From contig NZUR01000045.1 in the NCBI GenBank assembly GCA_002698045.1, forward strand, positions 1 to 6,198: a stretch of 6,198 bases of DNA, read 5' to 3'. The first letter of the stretch is position 1. Every line of letters begins with the position of its first letter. A program made the position numbers and the translations under genes. Positions 1-6,027 of this stretch are shown piece after piece. This stretch comes from Thiotrichales bacterium (GTDB taxonomy: Bacteria; Pseudomonadota; Gammaproteobacteria; PS1; Pseudothioglobaceae). The notes beneath the pieces are model-generated. The model was not told where the DNA came from. It worked only from the letters and a program-made list of their open reading frames with translations, and searched no databases.

Positions 1-780
1 CGGCATGAATGTAGCAGTTTTGCCATAAAGCTGAGCAACGTTATGAACGCAGTACTTTAAGATCTGTGTTTCGTCGGCCTTTTTCACTAATGTATTGAAC
101 AATGCGCCAATTTCACATTGCCCGGCAGTACCGACTTCATGGTGATGGACCTCTGTCGTAACACCCATCTCCTCTATCGCCAAACACATTTGAGATCGAA
201 GGTCATGCAACGAGTCGACTGGAGGCACTGGGAAGTATCCACCCTTGATGTGTGGACGGTGACCTTTATTACCACCCTCCATGTCTACACCAGAACTCCA
301 GGCAGCCTCTTCAGAACTGATTTCATAAAAAGCCTTACCCAAACCAAAGCCTGCATCCCATTTGACACTATCAAAGACAAAAAATTCTGGCTCATTACCA
401 AAGTAAGCAGCATCACCAATACCGGAATCTTTTAGATAAGCCTCTGCACGAGCTGCAATAGATCGTGGATCCTTAACATAACCTTTCATATCAGAAGGAT
501 CAACGATATTACAACGTATATTGAGTGTAACTTCTTCAGTAAAAGGATCGAGGATTGCTGTCTCCGTGACCGGAACTAGCACCATGTCAGAGTCATTAAT
601 ATCTTTCCAGCCAGAGATTGAAGAGCCGTCAAACATTTGACCATCTTCTAGCTTCTCTATATCAACTGTATGAGCAGGAACACTCACATGTTGTTCTTTA
701 CCTATCGTATCAGTGAAGCGAAAATCTATAAACTTAACATTCTGATCTTCGATTATTTTCATTACATCTTTTGCAGACAT
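1..780 (-). CDS. glnA: Glutamine synthetase type I, N-terminal 260 codons (partial, runs off left edge)
   Basis: GlnA condenses ammonia with glutamate using ATP and is the main route of ammonia assimilation; the family forms cytoplasmic dodecamers. I translated the minus strand from the ATG at 780-778 and it stays open for 260 codons to base 1. Residues 1 to about 100 are the beta-grasp domain, with FDGSS at 50-54. The catalytic domain follows, with NEPEFF at 129-134 (E130 and E132 as metal ligands by family alignment), NKGHRP at 171-176, GGYFPVPPVDS at 180-190 and VHHHEVGTAGQCE at 211-223 (E215, E223). The window ends at KTATFMP, roughly 55% of the usual ~470 residues. The C-terminal adenylylation tyrosine region is outside the window, so that control cannot be judged. 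The start is supported by AGGAG at 792-788, seven bases upstream, and by matching the E. coli N-terminus (MSAxxV...). The gene lies downstream of hemF on the same strand but appears to have its own promoter. Confidence 0.97.
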   Translation of the reverse strand, partial: MSAKDVMKIIEDQNVKFIDFRFTDTIGKEQHVSVPAHTVDIEKLEDGQMFDGSSISGWKDINDSDMVLVPVTETAILDPFTEEVTLNIRCNIVDPSDMKGYVKDPRSIAARAEAYLKDSGIGDAAYFGNEPEFFVFDSVKWDAGFGLGKAFYEISSEEAAWSSGVDMEGGNKGHRPHIKGGYFPVPPVDSLHDLRSQMCLAIEEMGVTTEVHHHEVGTAGQCEIGALFNTLVKKADETQILKYCVHNVAQLYGKTATFMP

Positions 781-817
781 AGCTATACTCCTAAATATAT
801 AAAATAAATAATAAAGT

Positions 818-832
818 TGACAGGCATTGTCA
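818..832 (-). repeat. Short inverted repeat in glnA leader (TGACA-N5-TGTCA)
   Basis: TGACA and TGTCA arms flank a 5-base centre, 26 bases beyond the AGGAG ribosome binding site. The arms are perfect but short, so an RNA stem would be weak; a dimeric regulator site is as likely as a hairpin. I cannot match it to a known regulator. Confidence 0.35.
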
Positions 833-843
833 GAAAGTCTGCG

Positions 844-856
844 CCGTTGCAAACGG
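844..856 (-). repeat. Short inverted repeat in glnA leader (CCGTT-TGC-AACGG)
   Basis: On the minus strand CCGTT and AACGG flank a 3-base loop. It lies about 40 nt into the predicted glnA transcript. No U-tract follows, so it is not a terminator. It may be a small leader hairpin or a protein-binding dyad; function is unknown. Confidence 0.4.
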
Positions 857-957
857 TATTGTTGTCTCTTAAAGAAACTAACAAAGATTATTTCAGAGAA
901 ATATTATATCCTATTTTTTTAGATTTGCACTACAAAATTATTTAATTCAGGTTGAGG

Positions 958-1857
958 TTATAAAACCCAATCTTTAGGTTTTAAAAAGTAACTTGTTAGT
1001 TTTTCTTCCTCACTACCTGGTTCAATTTTATATTGATAAGACCATTGAGCTTTTGGAGGTAATGACATTAGAATTGACTCTGTCCTTCCTCCACTCTGGA
1101 GACCGAACAAGGTTCCACGATCATATATCAAGTTAAATTCTACATATCGACCTCGGCGGTAAAGCTGAAAATCTTTCTCTTTTTCACTGAAAGTGGTATT
1201 CATTCTCTTTTTAGCAATTGGGATGTATGCCTCAGTAAAATGACTTCCAACGCTCTTCATATAGTCAAAGCACTCTTCAAAATCGCCATTAAGATCATCA
1301 AAAAACAAGCCTCCAATGCCTCTCTGTTCATTTCTATGAATTAAGTAAAAATAGTCATCGCACCATTTTTTATATTTTGGATAAACGTCCTCCCCAAAAG
1401 GTATACAAGCCTTCTTAGCAGTTTCGTGCCAGTGCACTGCATCCTCATCAAAACCATAATATGGCGTTAAGTCAAATCCACCTCCAAACCACCATATTGG
1501 CTCTTTTCCTTGCTCTTCCGCGACAAAAAATCGAACATTTGCATGAGCAGTCGGTATAAATGGATTATCAGGATGTAGAACCAAAGAAACGCCAAGAGCA
1601 GTATATTTCCTTCCTTCGAGCTCAGGTCTAAGTGCACTAGCAGATTTAGGCATTTTATCACCACGAATAATCGAAAAGTTTACACCTCCCTTCTCAAAAA
1701 CATTGCCATTGGAAATAATGCAGGTTACACCATTTCCTCTTTGATCATCTCTAGACCAATGATCTTGCTCAAATACAGTACCCCCGTCAAGCAGCTCAAT
1801 TTCAGAACAAATAGTTTGCTGAAGGTCAATTAAATATCTTTTTACTTGCTCTATCAT
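958..1857 (-). CDS. hemF: Oxygen-dependent coproporphyrinogen III oxidase
   Basis: HemF performs the oxidative decarboxylation of two propionate side chains of coproporphyrinogen III to give protoporphyrinogen IX, using O2; it is a soluble homodimer in haem synthesis. The 299-residue length equals that of E. coli HemF and the sequence aligns throughout. Visible family blocks are GGVNFS at 57-62, SLVLHPDNP at 91-99, TAHANVRFF at 103-111, the signature [14 protein letters not shown] at 122-135, HWHETAK at 142-148, [10 protein letters not shown] at 174-183, and [10 protein letters not shown] and [14 protein letters not shown] near residues 234-265. The four histidines proposed as metal ligands in E. 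coli are present as H95, H105, H144 and H174. The ATG overlaps the tsaC stop as ATGA (1854-1857); only a weak, distant AGG lies upstream, so translation probably depends on coupling to tsaC. Presence of this enzyme implies that the organism sees oxygen. Confidence 0.98.
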   Translation of the reverse strand: MIEQVKRYLIDLQQTICSEIELLDGGTVFEQDHWSRDDQRGNGVTCIISNGNVFEKGGVNFSIIRGDKMPKSASALRPELEGRKYTALGVSLVLHPDNPFIPTAHANVRFFVAEEQGKEPIWWFGGGFDLTPYYGFDEDAVHWHETAKKACIPFGEDVYPKYKKWCDDYFYLIHRNEQRGIGGLFFDDLNGDFEECFDYMKSVGSHFTEAYIPIAKKRMNTTFSEKEKDFQLYRRGRYVEFNLIYDRGTLFGLQSGGRTESILMSLPPKAQWSYQYKIEPGSEEEKLTSYFLKPKDWVL

Positions 1858-2405
1858 CGTTGGCGAATACCTGTTAATAAATTAATTATTCTTGAAGGCT
1901 CAGAATTATACTTATTTGGAGGTAATGCAAAATCAAGCTCATTACCAAAATACGTTCTTAGCTCGAGTATAGATCTGGCAACTTCGTTTCCTTGAGTATT
2001 AGCGCTCGTTGAAATCAGAGCAGAGCCCGTATTTTCACAGAAATAAGAAATCAGTGGATCTGAAGTAATTCGCACTGCAAGAAGTTCATGATCGCCAGTA
2101 ATAAGACTGGAAACATTTTCAGATTTTGGAACAAGGTAGGTTGTAGGCTTATCAACTGGCTTAGTAAGCTTTTGCAATAATTCAATATCTAGATTTGGAT
2201 CAATGTATGGTAATAAAAAATCAATATCAGATGCTAGCAATATAAAGCCTTTGTTGATATCTCTTTGCTTTAAATCTGCCAATGTTTGAATCGCACTTTG
2301 ATTGTTAGCCAAACAAGATAGGCCATAAATAGTATCTGTCGGGTGAGCTATAACGCCAGTCCTTAGATGGTTAAGTGCCAGTCGAATTTTCGCAGATAAT
2401 TTCAT
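1854..2405 (-). CDS. tsaC: L-threonylcarbamoyladenylate synthase, YrdC/TsaC type
   Basis: TsaC makes threonylcarbamoyl-AMP from threonine, bicarbonate and ATP; TsaB, TsaD and TsaE then place the group on A37 of ANN-decoding tRNAs (t6A). The protein is 183 residues, one YrdC domain and close to the ~190 of E. coli TsaC; it lacks the extra C-terminal domain of the longer Sua5 form. Motifs seen are [10 protein letters not shown] at 21-30, [10 protein letters not shown] at 45-54 with the conserved K46, R48 and K52, TTYLVP at 88-93, AVRIT at 110-114, [10 protein letters not shown] at 132-141, and the closing [13 protein letters not shown] at 171-183. The ATG overlaps the xerC stop as ATGA (2402-2405) and its own stop overlaps the hemF ATG. 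No clear ribosome binding site precedes the ATG, consistent with translational coupling. Pairing with hemF is known in other gammaproteobacteria. Confidence 0.95.
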   Translation of the reverse strand: MKLSAKIRLALNHLRTGVIAHPTDTIYGLSCLANNQSAIQTLADLKQRDINKGFILLASDIDFLLPYIDPNLDIELLQKLTKPVDKPTTYLVPKSENVSSLITGDHELLAVRITSDPLISYFCENTGSALISTSANTQGNEVARSILELRTYFGNELDFALPPNKYNSEPSRIINLLTGIRQR

Positions 2406-3316
2406 TTTTTAGCTCTAGGGTGAAATTCATCATAGACTTTAGAGAGTTCTAAAAAATCTAAATGAGTATAAATTTGAGTACTTTTAATGCTTTTATGGCC
2501 CAAGAATTCTTGGACAGTTCTAAGGTCATGACTAGACTGAAGAAAATGAGTCGCTGCTGCATGTCTTAACATGTGGGGGTGAACATTGATTGAGACGCCT
2601 ACATCAAGCGCCCTTTTTTTGACGATATTTTGTACAGACCGAGGACTAATTCTTAAGTCTTTTTGATTCAAAAATAAGGCATCAGATTCAGATTCTGGTC
2701 TTTTAGTAAGATACGTCTCAAGAACATTTATTGCTGAACTACCAATTGGGGAGAAACGGGCCTTTCCGCCCTTACCCATTACTCTTACAAAGCCTTCATT
2801 CACATCTAAATCCTTAATATTTATTCCGACAAGTTCAGAAACCCTTAAGCCACTTGAATATAATAGCTCAATCATTAGTACTGATCGCAACTCTGAGTAA
2901 TGACCTGTCTTTAAGTTCATCATATTTCTAAGGTCATCAAAATCGATTGTTTTAGGTAAAACTCGATCTATTTTAGGGGTTTGAATCGATAGCGCAGGAT
3001 TTTTAACCATTACTCCATTATCAATTAAAAAGTTAAAAAAACCTCTTATTGAAGACAAATATCTCCTAATGGATTTACCTGACATCTCACTATGCCTAAG
3101 TCCCATTACAAATAGATTAACTGTATCACTCTCTATTTCCAACCAATCAGCAATATTCCTATTAATTAAAAAAGATAGAAACTTTAATAAATCTCTCTCA
3201 TACGATGCAATGGTGTTTTGGGCATAGTTTTTTTCAACACCCAAATAAGTCACAAATTCTTCAATTTGTTTAACTAATATTTCGCTTTGAGACTTGTTTT
3301 TTTCATGATCGACCAT
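2402..3316 (-). CDS. xerC: Tyrosine recombinase XerC
   Basis: XerC and XerD jointly resolve chromosome dimers at the dif site near the replication terminus, with FtsK at the division septum. The 304-residue protein has an N-terminal SAM-like core-binding domain (about 15-105) and a C-terminal catalytic domain (about 115-300). The catalytic set is visible: R158 in GLRVSELVG, K182 in MGKGGKAR, H248 and R251 in HPHMLRH, H274 in LGH and the nucleophile Y283 in TQIYTHLDF. The tail [21 protein letters not shown] matches the XerC tail of E. coli (HLDF..L..VYD..HPRAK), which favours XerC over XerD or a phage integrase. The ATG at 3316-3314 has only a weak upstream purine stretch; the next in-frame ATG (M71) would delete much of the core-binding domain, so this start is preferred. 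It is the first gene of an overlapping operon with tsaC and hemF and diverges from htpG across 37 bp. Confidence 0.93.
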   Translation of the reverse strand: MVDHEKNKSQSEILVKQIEEFVTYLGVEKNYAQNTIASYERDLLKFLSFLINRNIADWLEIESDTVNLFVMGLRHSEMSGKSIRRYLSSIRGFFNFLIDNGVMVKNPALSIQTPKIDRVLPKTIDFDDLRNMMNLKTGHYSELRSVLMIELLYSSGLRVSELVGINIKDLDVNEGFVRVMGKGGKARFSPIGSSAINVLETYLTKRPESESDALFLNQKDLRISPRSVQNIVKKRALDVGVSINVHPHMLRHAAATHFLQSSHDLRTVQEFLGHKSIKSTQIYTHLDFLELSKVYDEFHPRAKK

Positions 3317-3318
3317 AT
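3293..3318 (+). promoter_or_regulatory. Possible heat-shock (sigma-32-like) promoter for htpG inside the xerC 5' end
   Basis: CTTGTT (3293-3298) resembles the sigma-32 -35 core CTTGAA, and GACCATAT (3311-3318) matches six of eight bases of the CCCCATnT -10 element. The spacer is 12 bases, slightly short of the usual 13-17. The -10 would cover the xerC start codon and transcription would begin near 3325, about 30 bases before the htpG ATG. The match is imperfect and AT-rich DNA gives chance hits; htpG being a classic sigma-32 gene is the main support. Confidence 0.3.
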
Positions 3319-3353
3319 CTTTACATTTTACGTTAAACGATTAAGGATTTTAG

Positions 3354-5210
3354 ATGAGTCAAAAACAAACACACGCCTTCCAGACAGAAGTATCGCAACT
3401 ACTCCATTTAATGGTTCACTCCCTATACTCCAATAAAGAGATATTCTTAAGGGAGCTGGTTTCAAATGCTTCAGATGCAATCGATAAGCTTAAATTTGAG
3501 TCTTTATCTAATGAATCGCTTATTGAAGGAAAACAAGAACCTAGTATTCATATTGATATTGATAAGGATGCAGGAACTATTACCATAAAAGATAACGGCA
3601 TTGGAATGACTCAAGATGAGGTTATGGAAAATATAGGTACTATAGCTAACTCAGGCACCCGCAAATACCTTGAAAGTCTAGACAAGAGTCAAACACAAGA
3701 TTCAAACCTTATCGGTCAATTTGGTGTAGGTTTTTATTCTGCTTTCATCGTTTCTAATACGGTCACTCTTTTGAGTAGAAAGGCTGGTGATGATAAAGCT
3801 AACGGCACAAAATGGGTATCAAAAGGAAAAGGTGAATACTCAATTGAAACAGTTGAATTAGACGATTACGGTACGACAGTAATTCTCAACGTTAAGAAAG
3901 CTGAAAATGAGTTCGTAAATGACTATCGAATCCGTGGCATCGTTTCAAAATATTCAGATCACATTACCATACCAATTATGATGCTGAAATCAACAGAAGA
4001 AGATAAAGATGTAATTGAATATGAAACAATCAATAAAGCGACTGCTTTTTGGATGCAAGACAAAAAAGAGTTGTCTCAAAGTGACTACGACGAATTCTAT
4101 AAATCATTAACCTATGACTTTGAAGGACCATTAACTCAAATTCATAATAGAGTTGAAGGAAAACTTGAGTACTCATCGTTGCTTTTTATACCTAAAAAAG
4201 CGCCTTTTGATATGTGGGAACCTAAAAGAAAAGGTGGCGTAAAGCTTTATGCTAAAAGAGTCTTTATTATGGAGGGTAATGAAGAATTACTTCCACAGTA
4301 TCTTCGATTTGTAAAGGGTGTGATTGATACTGCTGACTTGTCACTCAACGTTTCAAGAGAAATACTACAAGGCAGCAAAGTTGTTGATACTATCAAAAAA
4401 GCCTCAGTAAAACGAATTTTATCTTTACTAGACAAAATGTCTAAAAACAAACCTGAGGATTATTCAGTATTTTGGAAAGAGTTTGGTATGGTGATCAAAG
4501 AAGGAGTGGTTGAAGATTTTGCAAATAAAGACAAAATTTCAAACCTTTTACGTTTTGCATCAACATCAAATGACACTCAAGAACAGACAGTTTCACTGAA
4601 AGATTATGTTGGTCGAATGAATAAGGACCAAAAAAATATATACTACGTCACTGCAGATAATTATGCAGCTGCAAAAGGATCACCTCATTTAGAAATCTTT
4701 AAAGAGAAGAACATTGAAGTACTTTTACTTTCTGATAGAGTCGATGAATGGTTAGTGGCTAACTTTGGTGAGTTTGAAGAAATGTCACTGAAATCTATTG
4801 CGAAAGGTGATTTAGAGGACCTTGATTCAAAAGAAGACAAGAAAAAGAAAGAAAAAACAGTCAAGGACTATGAAAAAGTTATAACTAAGGTTCAAAAAAT
4901 CCTTGAAAACCAAGTTAAAGAAGTGAAAGTTTCGAGTCGCTTAAGTGAATCTCCTTCATGCCTCGTTGCAGATGAAAATGAGATGGGTGGGAATATGGAG
5001 CGTATTATGAAGTCACTTGGTCAAGATGTTCCTGATACCAAACCTATTCTTGAGATTAATCCTGAACATCCACTTGTAAAGAAGCTTAAGACTAAAGTTG
5101 ATAAAGACCTTGTGAAGGTTTTATTTGATCAAGCTGTTCTTAGCGAAGGTGGTCAAATAAAAGAGCCTGCAGAGTTTGTTAAACGAATGAACAAGTTGAT
5201 GCTTGGATAA
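3354..5210 (+). CDS. htpG: Molecular chaperone HtpG (bacterial Hsp90)
   Basis: HtpG is the bacterial Hsp90, a cytosolic homodimeric ATP-dependent chaperone that remodels client proteins, often with DnaK. The 618 residues compare with 624 in E. coli. The N-terminal GHKL ATPase domain (1 to about 215) begins with the HAFQTEVSQLLHLMVHSLYS block and shows RELVSNASDAIDKL at 33-46 (catalytic E34, Mg-binding N38), DNGIGM at 80-85 (nucleotide-contacting D80) and the lid-region GQFGVGFYSAF at 121-131. The middle domain (about 230-490) includes LYAKRVFIMEGNEELLP and the NVSREILQGS client/ATPase loop with its catalytic arginine. A lysine-rich linker (SKEDKKKKEKTVKDYEKV) leads into the C-terminal dimerisation domain, with SPSCLVADENEMGGNMERIM and the closing INPEHPLVKKL. 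The eukaryotic MEEVD tail is absent, as expected. AAGGA at 3343-3347 lies six bases before the ATG. It is monocistronic: a terminator follows at 5224. Confidence 0.98.
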   Translation: MSQKQTHAFQTEVSQLLHLMVHSLYSNKEIFLRELVSNASDAIDKLKFESLSNESLIEGKQEPSIHIDIDKDAGTITIKDNGIGMTQDEVMENIGTIANSGTRKYLESLDKSQTQDSNLIGQFGVGFYSAFIVSNTVTLLSRKAGDDKANGTKWVSKGKGEYSIETVELDDYGTTVILNVKKAENEFVNDYRIRGIVSKYSDHITIPIMMLKSTEEDKDVIEYETINKATAFWMQDKKELSQSDYDEFYKSLTYDFEGPLTQIHNRVEGKLEYSSLLFIPKKAPFDMWEPKRKGGVKLYAKRVFIMEGNEELLPQYLRFVKGVIDTADLSLNVSREILQGSKVVDTIKKASVKRILSLLDKMSKNKPEDYSVFWKEFGMVIKEGVVEDFANKDKISNLLRFASTSNDTQEQTVSLKDYVGRMNKDQKNIYYVTADNYAAAKGSPHLEIFKEKNIEVLLLSDRVDEWLVANFGEFEEMSLKSIAKGDLEDLDSKEDKKKKEKTVKDYEKVITKVQKILENQVKEVKVSSRLSESPSCLVADENEMGGNMERIMKSLGQDVPDTKPILEINPEHPLVKKLKTKVDKDLVKVLFDQAVLSEGGQIKEPAEFVKRMNKLMLG

Positions 5211-5223
5211 GAGTCTTAATTTT

Positions 5224-5249
5224 AAAAGCCCGAATTTCGGGCTTTTTTT
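5224..5249. terminator. Bidirectional intrinsic terminator between htpG and trmJ
   Basis: AAAAGCCCG and CGGGCTTTT form a 9-bp stem around AATTT, and the inner A-T bases could extend it. On the plus strand it runs into seven Ts (5243-5249), ending htpG 14 bases after its stop. On the minus strand the A-tract becomes a T-tract after the stem (TTTTAAAATT), so the same hairpin can end trmJ, whose stop is at 5264. This is the clearest regulatory element in the window. Confidence 0.93.
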
Positions 5250-5263
5250 CGTCTATTGAAAAT

Positions 5264-6022
5264 CTAATTTTTATAGGGATTAATTTTATTAAGAATCCCT
5301 CTTAAAATTGCGATTTCTTCCTTTTCAGGATGGCTTCTTCCAAACAACCTACGAAGTCGTCTCATTAACAGACTTTTTGGTTTTTTCTTATCAAAATAAT
5401 CGATATGTTTAAGTGTCTGCTCAAGGTGCTTATAAAAACTATCTAAGTCGTCAAAGTTAGCAAGTTCACCTCCATAGTTATCAAAGCCGCCTTCAACATT
5501 ACTGACATAGTTTTGGTAAGCAAAGACCTGGATAGCAGATGCAACATTTAGTGAAAAGTACTCTGGATTTCCAGGGATTGTCATTAGAATAGAGCATAAA
5601 TCGAGCTCCTCATTGGTTAATCCTGAATTTTCAGTGCCAAAAACAACTGCAACCTCTTGGTTAGCTTTTCTAATTGATGCTTGTATTTCACTGCAAGTAT
5701 CGATCACATCTAGTTGCTTCCATTTAATATTGCGTTGACGAGCACTTGCACCAATAACCAAATGAGTGCCTACCAATGCCTCTTCTAGTGAATGGCATAT
5801 TACTGCACTTGATAAGACGTCATCAGCGCCGCTTGCTCTTGCGGTTGCTACCGCAGAAGGGTAATTACTAGGGTTGACCAAAAACAACTGCTTAAGAGAC
5901 ATATTTTTCATTGCTCTTGCAGCTGCGCCAATATTACCTGGCTCAGTCGTATTCACCATGACAATCCTCACTTTATCAAAATTCGTCAAGGTATAATTCG
6001 TTTCTTTAATTATTTGACTCAT
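5264..6022 (-). CDS. trmJ: tRNA (cytidine/uridine-32-2'-O-)-methyltransferase TrmJ
   Basis: TrmJ uses S-adenosylmethionine to 2'-O-methylate nucleotide 32 in the anticodon loop of several tRNAs. Counting from the ATG at 6022 it has 252 residues (E. coli 246). The SPOUT methyltransferase domain shows VNTTEPGNIGAAARAMKNM at 23-41, GASARQR at 91-97, VFGTENSGLTNEEL at 127-140 and NPEYFSLNVASAIQVFAYQ at 152-170, the knot that binds SAM. The C-terminal helical part has FYKHLEQTL, LLMRRLRRLFGR and EIAILRGIL, all seen in E. coli TrmJ. A TTG directly before the ATG (6025-6023) is also a possible start: AGGA at 6036-6033 lies 7 bases from the TTG and 10 from the ATG. An in-frame TGA just upstream rules out earlier starts. 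About 15 N-terminal residues are extra relative to E. coli. It diverges from suhB and converges on htpG; no iscR follows it. Confidence 0.95.
   Translation of the reverse strand: MSQIIKETNYTLTNFDKVRIVMVNTTEPGNIGAAARAMKNMSLKQLFLVNPSNYPSAVATARASGADDVLSSAVICHSLEEALVGTHLVIGASARQRNIKWKQLDVIDTCSEIQASIRKANQEVAVVFGTENSGLTNEELDLCSILMTIPGNPEYFSLNVASAIQVFAYQNYVSNVEGGFDNYGGELANFDDLDSFYKHLEQTLKHIDYFDKKKPKSLLMRRLRRLFGRSHPEKEEIAILRGILNKINPYKN
5992..5997 (+). promoter_or_regulatory. Perfect -10 box (TATAAT), probable suhB promoter inside trmJ
   Basis: TATAAT lies 30 bases before the suhB ATG, within the 5' coding part of trmJ on the opposite strand. Transcription would start near 6004, leaving a leader of about 24 nt. 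The -35 position (about 5969-5975, CACTTTA) is a poor match to TTGACA, so activity would depend on other contacts or an activator. Since the genes are only 5 bp apart, the suhB promoter has to be inside trmJ, and this is the best candidate there. Confidence 0.5.
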
Positions 6023-6027
6023 CAATC

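Larger units (their letters stand above)
781..957 (-). promoter_or_regulatory. glnA upstream region: sigma-70-type promoter and structured leader
   Basis: This 177-bp spacer between hemF and glnA has no gene. On the minus strand a perfect TATAAT (903-908) is the best -10 box; the expected -35 position (about 925-932) holds only weak matches such as TAGTGC or GTGCAA, which suggests an activator-dependent or weak promoter. Transcription would begin near 896, giving a leader of about 115 nt. The leader holds two short dyads (844-856 and 818-832) and the AGGAG ribosome binding site (788-792). A second, weaker candidate is CTGACA (833-828) with TATTTA 17 bases downstream. I found no sigma-54 GG-N10-GC element and no clear NtrC palindrome, although both are common upstream of proteobacterial glnA. 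I see no intrinsic terminator after hemF, so read-through from the upstream operon is possible. Confidence 0.5.

Noticed and set aside
118..435. 105-codon open frame on the plus strand
   Set aside because: It lies wholly antisense to well-conserved glnA codons and its product resembles no family I know.
781..957. glnA-type glutamine riboswitch in the leader
   Set aside because: The known class is mainly cyanobacterial and I do not see its conserved core (GGAAGUAGG-like segments); the two dyads here are too small.
1467..1664. 65-codon open frame on the minus strand
   Set aside because: It is an alternative-frame shadow within hemF, whose own frame is clearly conserved.
2402..3316. Tyrosine recombinase as a sign of a prophage or integron
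   Set aside because: Its length, catalytic set and HPRAK-type tail fit core XerC, with housekeeping neighbours and no attachment site, tRNA or repeats.
4247..4450. 67-codon open frame on the minus strand
   Set aside because: It is antisense to the conserved HtpG middle domain, without its own start signals.
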